A DNA stretch of 64,000 bases from Procambarus clarkii (GCF_040958095.1 NC_091165.1:30669445-30733444); one strand, 5' to 3'. Shown: positions 10,414-21,585, numbered from the stretch's first letter. Numbers and translations: made by a program. Notes: a model not told the origin generated them from the letters alone.

Positions 10414-11922
10414 TTAGTGTGGACCTCTAGTTTTCCGTTTTTTCTTTGCCTGCGACTTTGGCTGAGCAGTGCTGTCGTTAGAGTTTGGTGACGTGGCCTC
10501 CATGAGGAAGTCTTGAACCGTGTAGGTGTCGTACTTGTGATGCGGCGGTGGAGCTCCTACTATGATTTCCTCGTCTGAGGAGTCCGTAACCTCCGTAGTG
10601 GGCGTTTTTGTCTTTCGCCTCGCAGCCTTAGGTAGGTTTAGGTGTCGTTGATTGGTGTTTGTAGCTATTTCAGGAGCGCTGGTGGTACTGTTATCGTTTG
10701 TAGACAGCACGTCTGCTAGTGCAGCTGCTGAGATAGTGATGGTAGGAGTGTTGGGAGCTGGAGAAGGAATTACCTCTGTGTCGCCCGGGTCATGGGCGGT
10801 TCTGGAGTCGGTGTTGAAGTTGACCACTTGGTCGTCCTGGTGGTAGTCTCCGGAGTGGTAGAGGAGGCAGTGAGATTTACGCTAGTGGCTATGATGGGGG
10901 CCAGGCCATTGTCTATGTATAATGCGTTTTGTTCACTGACAAAGCGCTGATTGTCTGGTCCTGCAAGCCTTTCCGCTAGTCTAATAAGACCAGGGATAAT
11001 GCCTGCACGTGATGCAGGGGGCTGTGAAGGAGCCTGTGGGACCTTAGGTCCCTAATGAGAAGACAGTTCAAGGCTGAAGGTCGAGTGTCGCCTGCTGGGG
11101 GGAGCCACATGTTGGTAAGACTGGAAAGTCTTCTGGTCGACTAGTGAGAGCTAAGGTGGTGGGTTGAACGCTTGGGGCTCTGGTCGAGGAGGTAGAAGGG
11201 TTGTTTCTCTTGGCTTCAACCTTGATGCTTTCCTGTCTGCGGGGGCAGCGGTAGGAAATTGCAGGGTGATTGCCATCACAGAGCAAGCAGCGATTGACTG
11301 TTGCCTTGCATATGGAGTAGTGATGGTCCAGTGCGCACAGGCTGCACCTCTGGACAGGGTCCTGACACTTGTTGGTCGGGTGGGAGAGCTCGTAGCACTT
11401 AAAGCACTGTTGGATCTCATGGTATTGTTCCTTTTTTATTTGGTGGGGTGGTATTTTTAAGTCGAAGAAGCAGTAGAATCCTTGTGTGGCAGCCTGGGTG
11501 GCCGCAGCTATGGTAGTGAACGTAATCATCATTGATGTTTTGTCGGTGTTGCAGAACTCTAGTTTGAGTACAGCCAGGTTTGGATTTTCGTCCTCGATAT
11601 TATCCTTGATATGATGTTGAGGTCGCTCAGCGATCCACTGGCAAGTCCTGCTGGTAAAAACAGTTCTTCCGGCCAGGAACTGACGTGAGAAGTGAGGATG
11701 TAGGTGGTGCTCTTTGCGAAGAATGGCATCGTTAGTCAGAAGTTTTTCTAGCTCCGCATCACATGAAAAGAAGAGCACGATATCTTCACTTTCCTGACTA
11801 ATGTCAGCAGGTTCGAGGCCAGTTACGTCCTTCAGGATCTTTAAAATATTGCTTCTCCTGATAGCATCACCGTCAAGTGGAGTAGCTCTGACCTTAAGAC
11901 GTTTGGGTCGCTTTGTGACCAC
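10414..11922 (-). pseudogene. LINE-type ORF1 (zinc-knuckle), frameshifted copy
   Basis: Nearly identical in protein to the copy at 13613-15043. The minus-strand frame starts at ATG 11922 and gives an N-terminal nucleic-acid-binding region, then three CCHC-type knuckles (starting CFKCYELSH, CSLCALDHH and CLLCDGNHP). The frame is lost near 11068, where about 18 bp differ from the sister copy, and is regained at 10827 in another frame. That part runs to a basic C-terminus, KKKRKTRGPH, which the sister copy lacks. In Jockey/I-like LINEs this protein binds element RNA. No ORF2 follows. Confidence 0.8.
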
Positions 11923-12124
11923 ACTGCTCCTTGTGATGTGTGGTGAGTGGTGTCAGACTGGACCACTGCCGGACTGTGTGTTATTACTCGCTACTCTGCT
12001 GCTTATATGCTCGGGCAACACCTCACCGTTCTCCAATGGTTGGCGGGAAAGGTTTGAGTTCTATAATTAGTACCAAGAAGAGTTTTGCTTCTCTCGTTAG
12101 GCTAATGCGTTTGGAGCGAGTGTG

Positions 12125-12998
12125 CTATTCGGTATGAGCAGTGGGGGAGGCAACACACTAGCTGCTGCACCTGTGTCAACGAGGAAACGGCGTTTGGTTA
12201 TGATGTCAAATAAGTAGAGATGTAGTATTTGAAATGGCGGGGTTACTGGCCGTTAACAGTCCCCGCCGAAGTAGTTTCCCGACCAGGAACAAGGAGCCCT
12301 ACAGTTGTGGGCCTGGTGTCCGAACCTCTGGTGGTCAGAACAAAGCTCTTCTCGGTGTTCTCGCTGTCACCTAGATCCTGATACTGGATTCGCTTGGTAC
12401 GTCCTCCCTGGGCGGAAGAAACGCCGGTTCTGGATAACGTCAAGTTGTTGGGTGTCTGTAGTCTGCTGTGTTACACTGGGATGGGACAGCGTAGCGTTAT
12501 CAGACGTCGTATGAAGCCGGTCTGCCAGTGTAGCCAGCTGGGCTAATGGGGTGTCGTCAGCCATACTGAATAGGGCCGGTTGAATGTGTTTTGGACAGAG
12601 TTGTATCCACAGTGATCTCATAATCTCGCTGGGGGCCGGGCCAGTTGCAGTATGCATCACATACTGAATATGCCGCAGAAGCTGGGCTGGTGTTTTGTCT
12701 GCTAATCTTTTGTCAGTGAGGAGTTGATCCCTTTGTTGAATGCGGCGTTTCATCGCTGCCTGTAGAAGAGCGGCCTTCAATGCGGTGTACGTCCTGGTGT
12801 CTGGTGATGGTGCGGTGATGACAGCGGAGGCAGTGTGCATAGCCTCCGGGGGAAGTGTTGGCAGGGTACAGGCATATCGGGTTTTCTCAGTCGTAATTTC
12901 GTGGTGGTCGAAAATAGCCTCCATCTGCTTGAACCAAAATTCTGGTTCATCTGCGTTGTATGCTGGAAACCTGCTAGATAAATCTATGACGAAGATCT
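12125..12998 (-). pseudogene. Gypsy-C gag and protease remnant
   Basis: Minus-strand frame 12998-12367 reads EFWFKQMEAIFDHHEIT and LPPEAMHTAS, then LADKTPAQLLRHIQYVM, the capsid of arthropod Ty3/Gypsy gag. A frameshift near 12360 leads into HQRFGHQAHNCRAPC, the gag C-terminal zinc-binding signature. Further on FLVDTGAAASVLPP is the aspartic protease active site (DTGA). The frame then runs into the ORF1-bearing repeat at about 12125, so RT, RNase H and integrase are missing. No start codon is seen between the primer-binding site and the conserved capsid; ATG 12924 lies inside it. Confidence 0.85.
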
Positions 12999-13021
12999 AG
13001 TTTGCGACAAAGTGTTCTTTT

Positions 13022-13039
13022 CACTCACTGGGTCACCAA
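13022..13039 (-). other. Primer-binding site of Gypsy-C
   Basis: Minus strand TTGGTGACCCAGTGAGTG directly follows the LTR end (..GTTACA). A TGG-initiated stretch immediately after the LTR, about 40 bp before gag, is the expected position and form of a tRNA primer-binding site. The priming tRNA was not identified. Confidence 0.65.
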
Positions 13040-13240
13040 TGTAACAGTTCTATTGTTACATAAAGTATGGTGACAATAAATATGACACTAAGAGAATATA
13101 TATATATTGGGTCGAGTATACAGAAGTATGCAGGTGATACCGTGGCGAGCAATGGTGTGAGTTGAGCGCACTGAGAGTCGGTACAGTATCTCGCAAGAGT
13201 CTGTTCTACACCACACTTGAAAGTAGACTGGTTATTACTC
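13040..13240 (-). repeat. Gypsy-C LTR end, right copy
   Basis: Near-identical to 9848-10045. On the minus strand it ends in ..CA right before the primer-binding site, so this is the downstream end of the 5' LTR. How far the LTR extends to the right is uncertain, because an ORF1-bearing block follows in both copies. Confidence 0.65.
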
Positions 13241-13612
13241 GTTTTTGTTGTTGTTATAGATTCAGCTACTCGGAACAAGTTCCTAGTAGCACGGGCTATG
13301 GTGAGCCCGCTGTGGACTTACCTGGCTCAGGAGCGGGGCTGTAACTCTTCACGCTTGGGTTATTACTAGATTAATGAAGATTAAGCCATCAAAAAGGTGG
13401 CACGGGCATGAATAGCCCGTAAGTGGAGGCTCTTTGGAGCCATTATCTGTATCAGTGGCTGATACTAGAGATGTGGCGATAGATGGGGGTTTTCATGATG
13501 GTTTTCAGCCTGGAGGGCTGGCTATACCAGTTATGGAGCTGGTGGGGTTAGTGTAGACTTCTAGGTTTTCCGTTTTTTCTTTGCCTGCGACTTTGGCTGA
13601 GCAGTGCTGTCG
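13241..13612 (-). mobile_element. LINE 3'-type repeats, right copy
   Basis: Equivalent to 10210-10413 with a rearranged order: GTAGCACGGGCTATGGTGAG, then a unique GGCTCAGGAGCGGGGC stretch, then the AAGGTGGCACGGGCATGAAT block. Non-coding. Confidence 0.5.
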
Positions 13613-15043
13613 TTAAGAGTTTGGTGACGTGGCCTCCATGAGGAAGTCTTGAACCGTGTAGGTGTCGTATTTGTGATGCGGCGGTGGAGCTCCTACTATG
13701 ATTTCCTCGTCTGAGGAGTCCGTAACCTCCGTAGTGGGCGTTTTTGTCTTTCGCCTCGCAGCCTTAGGTAGGTTTAGGTGTCGTTGATTGGTGGTTGTAG
13801 CTATTTCAGGAGCGCTGGTGGTACTGTTATCGTTTGTAGACAGCACGTCTGCTAGCGCGGCTGCTGAGATAGTGATGGTAGGAGTGTTGGGAGCTGGAGA
13901 AGGAATTACCTCTGTTTGTGTCGCCCGGGTCATGGGCGGTTCTGGAGTCGGTGTTGAAGTTGACCACTTGGTCGTCCTGGTGGTAGTCTCCGGAGTGGTA
14001 GAGGAGGCAGTGAGATTTACGCTAGTGGCTATGATGGGGGCCAGGCCATTGTCTATGTATAATGCGTTTAGTTCACTGACAAAGCGCTGATTGTCTGGTC
14101 CTGCAAGCCTTTCTGCTAGTCTAATAAGACCAGGGATAATGCCTGCACGTGATGCAGGGGGCTGTGAAGGAGCCTGTGGGACCTTGGGGACCTTAGGTCC
14201 ACAAAGAGAAGGCTGTGTCGCCTGCTGGGAGGAGCCACATGTTGGTAGGACCGGAAAGTCTTCTGGTCGACTAGTGAGAGCTAAGGTGGTGAGTTGAACG
14301 CTTGGGTCTCTGGTCGAGGAGGTAGACGAGTTGTTTCTTTTGGCTTCAACCTGGGCCTTGATGCTTTCCTGTCTGCGGGGGCAGCGGCAGGAAATTGCGG
14401 GGTGATTGCCATCACAGAGCAAGCAGTGATGGACTGTTGCCTTGCATATGGAGTAGTGATGGTCCAGTGCGCACAGGCTGCACCTCTGGACAGGGTCCTG
14501 ACACTTGTTGGTTGGGTGAGAGAGCTCGTAGCACTTAAAGCACTGCTGGATCTCATGGTATCGTTCCTTTTTTATTTGGTGGGGTTGTATTTTTAGGCCG
14601 AAGCAGTAGAATCCTTGTGTGGCCGCAGCTATGGTGGTGAACGTAATCTTCATTGATGTTTTGTCGGTGTTGCAGAACTCTAGTTTGAGTACAGCCAGGT
14701 TTGGATTTTCGTCCTCGATATTGTCCTTGATATGATGTTGAGGTCGCTCAGCGATCCACTGGCAAGTCCTGCTGGTAAAAACAGTTCTTCCGGCCAGGAA
14801 CTGACGTGAGAAGTGAGGATGTAGGTGGTGCTCTTTGCGAAGAATGGCATCGTTAGTCAGAAGTTTTTCTAGCTCCGCATCACATGAAAAGAAGAGCACG
14901 ATATCTTCACTTTCCTGACTAATGTCAGCGGGTTCGAGGCCAGTTACGTCCTTCAGGATCTTTAAAATATTGCTTCTCCTGATAGCATCACCGTCAAGTG
15001 GAGTAGCTCTGACCTTAAGACGTTTGGGTCGCATTGTGACCAC
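13613..15043 (-). CDS. LINE-type ORF1 zinc-knuckle protein
   Basis: An uninterrupted 476-codon frame starting at ATG 15043. Residues 1-150 form a globular nucleic-acid-binding region. Three CCHC knuckles follow: Cys168/171/181, Cys188/191/200 and Cys207/210 with His214. The C-terminal half is low-complexity, rich in Thr/Ser/Pro, with an acidic DSSDEE patch near the end. This is the plan of Jockey/I-group ORF1 proteins. The last codons end early: one extra base relative to the left copy (13615) creates a stop and removes the basic tail. A 5' leader identical in both copies extends to 15247. No endonuclease-RT ORF follows, so it is either an ORF1-only derivative or cargo of the flanking repeats. 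Confidence 0.75.
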   Translation of the reverse strand: MVTMRPKRLKVRATPLDGDAIRRSNILKILKDVTGLEPADISQESEDIVLFFSCDAELEKLLTNDAILRKEHHLHPHFSRQFLAGRTVFTSRTCQWIAERPQHHIKDNIEDENPNLAVLKLEFCNTDKTSMKITFTTIAAATQGFYCFGLKIQPHQIKKERYHEIQQCFKCYELSHPTNKCQDPVQRCSLCALDHHYSICKATVHHCLLCDGNHPAISCRCPRRQESIKAQVEAKRNNSSTSSTRDPSVQLTTLALTSRPEDFPVLPTCGSSQQATQPSLCGPKVPKVPQAPSQPPASRAGIIPGLIRLAERLAGPDNQRFVSELNALYIDNGLAPIIATSVNLTASSTTPETTTRTTKWSTSTPTPEPPMTRATQTEVIPSPAPNTPTITISAAALADVLSTNDNSTTSAPEIATTTNQRHLNLPKAARRKTKTPTTEVTDSSDEEIIVGAPPPHHKYDTYTVQDFLMEATSPNS

Positions 15044-15283
15044 ACTGCTCCTTGTGATGTGTGGTGAGTGGTGTCAGACTGGACCACTGCCGGACTGTGT
15101 GTTATTACTCGCTACTCTGCTGCTTATATGCTCGGGCAACACCTCACCGTTCTCCAATGGTTGGCGGGAAAGGTTTGAGTTCTATAATTAGTACCAAGAT
15201 GAGTTTTGCTTCTCTCGTTAGGCTAATGCGTTTGGAGCGAGTATATTATTGGGAAAATCTACTCGCTATAGACTGATCGAATG

Positions 15284-15600
15284 AGCAACTCTCTCTCAGA
15301 ACAACGTTTATTTCACGTAAATTCTTTAATAAACACAAATGTTTTATATGTCTTAAGCAAGTTAGATATATAAGCTTCATTTTAAATACATTACAACAGA
15401 CATATTTATAGCTCGAGTAAAGATACATATGTTTTTATAGTGGGTTCAGTAGCTTGTCGGGCATGGAGTGCAGACGCCTAGGCACTTGTCAATATATTGT
15501 GTAATTAACAAAGATACGCCAATAAAGCCTAAAATCTTATATGCGAGATATAAAAGTTATTATTAGTGCACCAAAGGAAATATATCAGGTTGGAGGACAA
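15284..15600 (+). repeat. Family-U related fragment
   Basis: CTCTCTCAGAACAACGTTTA and TTTCACGTAAATTC match 9668-9847; TTGTGTAATTAACAAAGATA matches the family-U copy near 23790. It marks the right edge of the duplicated region. Confidence 0.5.
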
Positions 15601-15639
15601 AGATATATCAATTTTAAATTAAGTTTTAATTAGTTTAGT

Positions 15640-16049
15640 TCATTTATTATGCACCCCATACCCATCTTTTGGGCGGTAGTGGAAAGGGTTACAGAGGCAC
15701 ATAATGGGCTCAGGGACTGAACCCCACAATTCCTTTAGCTAAGCAAGTTACAATCTTGATGAGCTAGTTACAAAATTCAGTATAAGTCGTCACATCAACA
15801 ATGGGTTCGAGAGTGAACATAAGTACAGTTTCTAAATTAAGCAACTGACATATGTGGAGAGCTAGTGTCACAATTGATATATTTGTCCTGCACATCGCCC
15901 CCCATCCAGTGGGCAGCGGTGGATAGGTTACAATCACTTAGTTACTACCTACAGTTAGCAAACTGGGGATATTTGGCTAAAATTTCTGGTAGCAGATCAT
16001 TTTGAATGAAATATTTACACATCGTTGGAACATTGGTTATAGAATTGTC
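15640..16049 (-). mobile_element. I-like LINE 3' UTR
   Basis: Follows the coding part on the minus strand and recurs at 25549-25806 (shared GGTTACAGAGGCACATAAT and CATCAACAATGGGTTCGAGA). On the minus strand it ends with AATAAATGAACTAAAC, a short A-rich tail with no long poly(A), as in I-group LINEs. Confidence 0.8.
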
Positions 16050-17762
16050 TCAGAATTCACGTATCTTTTTGCACTCCATCACATAGTGACGGAGGGTGTG
16101 CGAATAATTTTGTTGACACAGTTTACATTTGGTCAGGTCTACATCAGCAGATAATGAGAATTCCCAGAGATACTTGTAACCGAGTCTAAGCCGAGCAGTA
16201 GTAACATCTAGAAGTCTGCTGATTTTATTGGATGAACCATAGATGTGTGGTTCCTCTTGCATGATAGTATGATGATAGATGGAATTACTGGTGTCAATTT
16301 CATTTTGCCTCAGATCTACAAGATCTTGTTGAAGTTCTCGGTGTACTGCTGCTCTCAGATTGCTCATTGACAATCCAAGGTTACACTCATACGTCTCCTT
16401 TAAAGGCAGATTCTTTGGCTAACTTATCAGCTCTATCATGTATTCGGAGGCCAACATGAGATGGAGACCACATGAAATGGACTCTGTTACCATCCTTAAT
16501 AATTTTGTTGTATTTGTGTCTAGTTTCGGACACGAGCATGTTACAGTTATGTCTTAAAGAGTTGAGAGCAATTAAGGATGATAAGGAGTCACTTACAATT
16601 AATGTATCAAGTTTGGAGACTTGTACACATTTCAGTGCAAGGATCAAGGCAAATAGTTCGGTCTGAAGGGTAGAGGCCCAGTTGTTTATACGGACTCTCC
16701 ACTCAAAGTACAAGCCATCGCCCATTGTCAGAACGACTGCACTTCCAGCTGCACCCGTGGTGCGGTGTAGGGAACCATCAGTGTATATGATTTGAAAGAG
16801 AGAAAATGTTCAGTGAACAGAGCATCAATATCGCTTAAGGCGTTGAGCTTTGGCTCAAGACGAAGCTTGGGCTGATTTCTAATTTGTTTCTTGGGTGGAA
16901 AGGGAGGGATTAAAACTGGAAAGGGTGTAATCTTCCACGGTGCAAGAAAGTGAGCTGTTGTTTCTCTTATTACAAATTAAGAACCTGATACATTCTGAGT
17001 TGAGTTCCAGTTTTAGTTATCCATTTGGAACAATGCTGATCTTCAATAAAGAAATTCTGGAGGGCTTCTGTGCAAGGATTAGGATGAGTTAGCCTAAGCA
17101 TTTTTATACCAATTTGACAGTTAATTTCAGTAACACGGTCAACAACGCTTGGAATATTAAGTTCCTTTCTCATATTAAGTATCTTTGTGGTACGAGGGCA
17201 CCCAAGGATTATCCTCAAGGCTTCGTTCTGCAATTTTTCAAGCCCTCCAAGTTTTCTTTCAGGCATCAAAACAAGCAGAGGTGCAGCATAATCCACTAAA
17301 GATCTGATGTATGCAAGGTACATCATTTTGACAATGCTGACATTGGCACCATAGCCTGAGTGATAACCTGCAGCAGCCTTGAGAGCTCGGAGCCTCTCTT
17401 TAAACTGACGACAGAGTCTGAATACAACATGACCATACAGTGGCACCTCAAGGCCAAGGTATTTGAATCTGTTTACATAGTCAAGCTGGGAGCCATCAGA
17501 CAGTTGCATCTTGCGAACAGCTCCTCCCTGCCTGGGTGGGCGCCGATTTAGTATCTTTGTTTTCTCTGCTGAGATAATTAAACCTAGGTCCTGACATGAG
17601 TCTAATACAGAGTTTTAAGAGTGTTCTGCGTGTTAGCATACCCAGTGGTGTGTATCATTATATCATCAGCATAGCTAATGATGTGGACGTTGGGTTTGCT
17701 CGGTACAGAGTTTAACAGCGTGTTTATTAAGATATTAAATACGAAACTATGACTCTCTCCCA
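16050..17762 (-). pseudogene. I-like LINE ORF2: RT, RNase H, C-terminal zinc motif
   Basis: In minus-strand order: SFVFNILIN and the catalytic YADDI (17673-17662) of the RT; an RT thumb in frame 17509-16970 (YLGLEVPLYG, YIRSLVDYAAPLLV); RNase H in 16725-16387 (TELFALILALK, MWSPSHVGL, RADKLAKESA); then 16373-16050 with RLRLGYKYLWEF and a CKLCQ..H..H..C zinc-binding end (CKLCQQNYSHTLRHYVMEC). This order is typical of I-group LINEs. The endonuclease and RT fingers are missing, and frameshifts and stops separate the blocks. A fragment of the same family is at 555-945. Confidence 0.85.
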
Positions 17763-18031
17763 CGGTATCTGCATTTAGACGCTCTTCGCTTCCGACTGTA
17801 TATGCTTAAGAGAGTGCATAGTGCACAGTTATCGCTCGCGGTAATTGTGTAAAGTCCCCAGCTGGCCTCCTCGTGGCACTCCTGGTAACGCTAACAGCTT
17901 CGGCCTTTCCCCCCCCCCCTACTGCTGCTCTAAGGGGACCTTCCGTCTACCTGCAGTAGGGGTCATTTGTCAGTGACACTTGGTTTGAGCAATCCCAAAG
18001 GCCATCTGCCACTGCCAAGGGTTTTCGTGGC
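17763..18031 (+). other. Leader of the R2-clade element, no gene
   Basis: GC-richer than the surroundings, with a C run of about 10 at 17910. It precedes the R2-clade frame and may be its 5' UTR. I find no 28S rDNA target sequence here. Confidence 0.4.
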
Positions 18032-18583
18032 TTGTCACCCATAAACTTTTGTGAAAACCATTACGGAGACGTACTGACTCCTGTCAGCACGATGGGTGAC
18101 CTACATGACTATCCGACTATGAATGATCGGTCGCCAGACTGTCCAAACTGTGGCAGAACCTTTCGAGACTATAGAGCAATGCGAGTCCATCTGAGCTGCA
18201 TGCACAAGGTCCAATACCACCAGGAACTTGAAGAGGCCGCGAGTAGAGCGGGTAGACCCAAAGCAAGGTGGACCGACGAGAAGAAACGCTTCCTGGCAAT
18301 GGAAGAGGTGAGCCTGGAGGGCAGACCCCAGGCAGGCCAGGAAGGTATGAACCAGCGGCTGCAACAGCGCTTTCTTTCGCGAACTTTAGAGTCCATCAAG
18401 AGTCAAAGGAAAAGGAATGAGTACAAAAAATTGGTGGTGGAATACAGAAATCGAGCGGAGGGCGAGGGCTTGGAGTCTTCACTGTCTAACTCAGACAGGG
18501 AGGACGAACAGCCTAGCCCAATTAAGGAACCACGGACGGAGAGGCAATATCAGGGAGGCGGTGGGCGCCCCCGATGGCGCTGA
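18032..18583 (+). pseudogene. R2-clade retrotransposon, N-terminal DNA-binding part
   Basis: A 183-codon frame. Residues 37-58 are a C2H2 finger (CPNCGRTF...VHLSCMH, spacing C-X2-C-X12-H-X4-H), and residues about 75-140 are Myb-like (ARWTDEKKRFLA, RTLESIKSQRKRNEYKKLV). A single N-terminal finger followed by Myb is the hallmark of the R2 clade (subclades with one finger), where it binds the target site. The frame shifts near 18575 and continues in another frame, so the original long ORF is broken. Confidence 0.88.
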
Positions 18584-20540
18584 ACCTGACATGCCCCCCC
18601 CCCCCTGACAGGACCCCCCAGGAAACTTCTTGGAAGGAAACCATGGTGGAATTCCTTGCAGCTATTGCACCCAGGGGCCAGGAAACCGGATGGGGGAAAG
18701 AACTCCTTGATGAGGCAATCACTGACCTGGTCAGTGATAACGGCCATAACGTGGATAGGATCCTTGAGCGCCATGCTCGAGTAGTTATTTCTGCCAAAAG
18801 ATCTGGTGACCACGCACTGCGCCCTCGTTCTACGCGTCGACAGAGACCTCCACCGATTAATCGTGCCGATCCAACTCAACCTCCGACCAGACGAAAGAGG
18901 GAGTGAAGAGCACAGTACGTTCTGTGTCAGAGCCTGTACGAAAAGGATCGTTCAAAAGCCGCTGCGCGCGTCCTTTCCGGAGAATGGAAAGTAACCCCCA
19001 CTGAAGTGCAGCCAGCTCGTCTCTTTCCATTCTGGGAGGCACTATTCTCTAGACCCACATCACCTGACCGCCGCCCAATTCGTGCCCGTGATCTAGTTAA
19101 TCAGCAACTAGGGGACCCTATAACACCAGAGGAAATCCTTGTTGCTCTCAAGGCAAGTAGCAATGCTGCTTCCGGCCCAGACGGTATCACTATATGTCTA
19201 CTTAAAGCTATACCAATCAGGGTGTTTGCAAAATTGTTTAATCTGTGGTTGATAAACAAATCCCTGCCACAACCTTAACGCAAGAATGAGACAGTGCTGT
19301 TAGCTAAGAAACCTAACCCAGACTCTCCTTCCCATTATCGCCAGATAACCATGTCATCTACGATAGTAAGGCTGTTTCATAAGATTCTGAGCAGCAGACT
19401 CTCCGAGGCAGTCAGGATAGACAGGCGGCAGAAGGCCTTCGTCCCTGTGGACGGATGCCCTGAAAACCTGGTGATCCTGGATGCCCTCCTAGCTGAGGCT
19501 CGTGCGCTCAAGCACAACACGCACTTGGCGTTTCTGGATATGGAGAAGGGTTTCGATAGCGTCTCCCATCCGGCCATCCATCGGGCCATGAAACGTAAAG
19601 GCATTCCGAAGCCTTTAAGGATATACATAATGTTGGTCTATGATTGGTCCTCAACCGTAATAACCAGCCAAGGGGAGAAGTCGAAGGACATCCTGATCAC
19701 TAGAGGGGTGAAACAGGGTGACTCCCTGTCTCCATTTCTCTTTAACCTAATAATTGATGAGGCAATTACTAGGGCTAAGGACTTGGGGCTAGGGGTTGGA
19801 CTGGGGTCTGAAAAGATATCAGCACTGGCATTCGCTGACGATCTGGTTGTAGCAGCAGAAACGGCTGCTAGACTACCTATACACTCATAACAAGTATTTG
19901 CCACACACTGCGTGGCTCTGGTCTTACAGTAAGTGCTGCGAAATGCCGTACGCTAAGTATAGCAATCGATGCACATCGCAAGACGTGGCATGTCCCCCCA
20001 CCAGGAAGGCATACTACGTCGGGGACGATGAAATCGGTACTATGAGTGTGGCGGACGAGTATAAGTACTTAGGAATACTTATCGCGGCCGGGGGCAGGCG
20101 CTTATCCTATGGTTCCCTGTTTGAAGACGGCCTGACAAACATCACTAAGGCGCCACTCAAACCCCAACAGAGGCTATACCTACTAAAACACCACCTAATC
20201 CCCAAGATGAACCACCGGCTTGTTCTTGGACGCTTGTTTAAGACGGAATTAGCGAGGCTTGACTGGCGGCTGCGGCATGCCATTCGTGGCTGGCTGAGGC
20301 TGCCTCATGATACTCCTAATGCCTATTTTCATGCCGACGTGAAGGATGGTGGACTAGGAATACCCGACTTTGCCACATCAATCCGCCTACAGAAGAACAA
20401 GCGGCACGGGGCGTTAGTAGAGTCGGAGGATCCAGTGGTAGTGGCAGCGGCTCTCCTACCTGCGTTCCAAGCGCGAATGCGTCGATGCGTAGACCCGACC
20501 ACGGCAGCCGGAACCCCCTTCGAACAGAACGACTGAGCGC
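18574..20540 (+). pseudogene. R2-clade reverse transcriptase
   Basis: Pieces in several frames read in correct order. 18574-18906 is the linker. 19006-19277 has ASGPDGITICLLKAIP, then a stop at 19276. 19294-19890 has RRQKAFVPVDGCPENL, FLDMEKGFDSVSHPA, RGVKQGDSLSPFLFNLI and the catalytic LAFADDLV (FADD at 19831-19842). A stop and frameshift follow at 19888. 19930-20536 has YKYLGILI, LKPQQRLYLLKHHLIPKMNH and LRLPHDTPNAYFHADVKDGG, characteristic of R2. In R2 this enzyme performs target-primed reverse transcription. At least three disabling lesions make it inactive. Confidence 0.9.
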
Positions 20541-20570
20541 TCTAGAAAGTGGAAAGCAAAACTGTATAGC

Positions 20571-20882
20571 ATGGTCGACGGTGCCGGCCTTGCGTCCTCT
20601 TGTGAGGTTCCATCTTGGCACAAGTGGGTCGCATCCGGTACCCGTCTGCTAAGCGGAGGAGATTTTGCTCATGCCATCCAGATTAGGGCAAACGCTGTAG
20701 CCACGCCGTCTAGAGCAGCTAGGGGTAGACCCGAGGCTTCTAGTCTCTGCGATGCTTGCCAGAAACCAGGGACCCTGGGCTACATATCCCAGGCATGCCA
20801 CAAGACACATGGAGCTCGGGTGAAACGTCATGACGATATCACCCAGTTCGTAGCTGGCCGCCTACGGCAAAGAGGTTTTGGC
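20571..20882 (+). pseudogene. R2-clade CCHC motif and start of endonuclease
   Basis: Frame from 20571 gives GGDFAHAIQIRANAVATPSR, then the CCHC motif CDACQKPGTLGYISQACHKT with THGARVKRHD, which lies between RT and the restriction-like endonuclease in R2 proteins. It reads AGRLRQRGFG and is then cut by SINE-3 at 20883. The downstream endonuclease resumes at 21185. Confidence 0.88.
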
Positions 20883-21180
20883 ACTATACACAGAGGTCAC
20901 ACTAATGTGGTGCATGAAATGAAAAAATCCACAAGGGCCGTGACGAGGATTCGAACCTGCGTACGGGAGCATCCCAGACACTGCCTTAATCGACTGAGCT
21001 ACGACAGGGTTAAAAAGAGTTGAAACCGAAGATCTACTGAACTTACTGGATCCCGCAGCCTCTCCGAGGCACAAACCAGGGTTTACACAACTCCTGGTTA
21101 GTGTGATTTCTGTGTGTAATGATGTAAGGGCGAAGAGGAAGAACGGCCTATTGACATAGCTCGAGTGCAGGGGGGAGTTG
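20883..21180. mobile_element. SINE-3 (tRNA-like), internally inverted
   Basis: On the minus strand it carries a tRNA-like head: TAGCTCAGTCGATTAAGGCA (A box) and GGTTCGAATCC (B box, reverse of 20945-20960). The distal body (AGTGTGATTTCTGTGTGTAA onward, from 21099) is on the plus strand, so the two parts are inverted relative to each other. A second, differently rearranged copy is at 45761-46097. It interrupts the R2-clade endonuclease. Not a functional tRNA gene. Confidence 0.75.
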
Positions 21181-21321
21181 TGTAAAATCCTCCCTGTGAA
21201 GGAGGGACCTTCTGTAAGCCTGACATCATAGCTTGCAAACGTGATGAGGCCTTTATATTAGACACCCAGGTCTCTGCTGATAACTTCCCACTCTCTCGTC
21301 CAAATCAGAGCAAGTGAAGTG
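21181..21321 (+). pseudogene. R2-clade endonuclease catalytic core
   Basis: Between the two SINEs the plus strand reads TFCKPDIIACKRDEAFILDT followed by QVSADNFPLSRPNQSK. KPD...DTQ is the catalytic PD-(D/E)XK-type motif of the R2 restriction-like endonuclease, which nicks the target. The catalytic residues are still present although the gene is broken on both sides. Confidence 0.85.
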
Positions 21322-21584
21322 ACCGGCTCCCAAAGCAGAGGGAGCCAGGCGGCCGAGCGGACAGCACGCTGGACTTGTGATCCTGTGGTCCCGGGTTTGA
21401 TCCCGGGCGCCGGCGAGAAACACTGGGCAGAGTTTCTTTCACCCTATGCCCCTGCTACCTAGCATAAATAGGTACCTGGGTGTTAGTCAGCTGTCACGGG
21501 CTGCTTCCTGGGGGTGGAGGCCTGGTCGAGGACCGGGCCGCGGGGACACTAAAAAGCCCCGAAATCGTCTCAAGATAACCTCAA
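21322..21584 (+). mobile_element. SINE-1, near-complete copy
   Basis: tRNA-like head with A-box-like GCGGCCGAGCGG and B box GGTTTGATCCC (21395), then the conserved body (CAGAGTTTCTTTCACCC, GGTACCTGGGTGTTAGTCAG, GAGGCCTGGTCGAGGACCGG) and a 3' end of TCTCAAGATAACCTCAAG. A GAAGTG hexamer flanks it at 21316-21321 and 21585-21590, a possible target duplication. The host R2 frame continues right after it. Confidence 0.88.
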
Positions 21585-21585
21585 G

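Noticed and set aside
20883-21010. Functional tRNA genes at SINE heads (also 5640-5700, 21341-21420, 45800-45900, 53760-53840, 59840-59910)
   Set aside because: A and B boxes are present but cloverleaf closure and anticodon arms are degenerate, and each is attached to a repeated SINE body.
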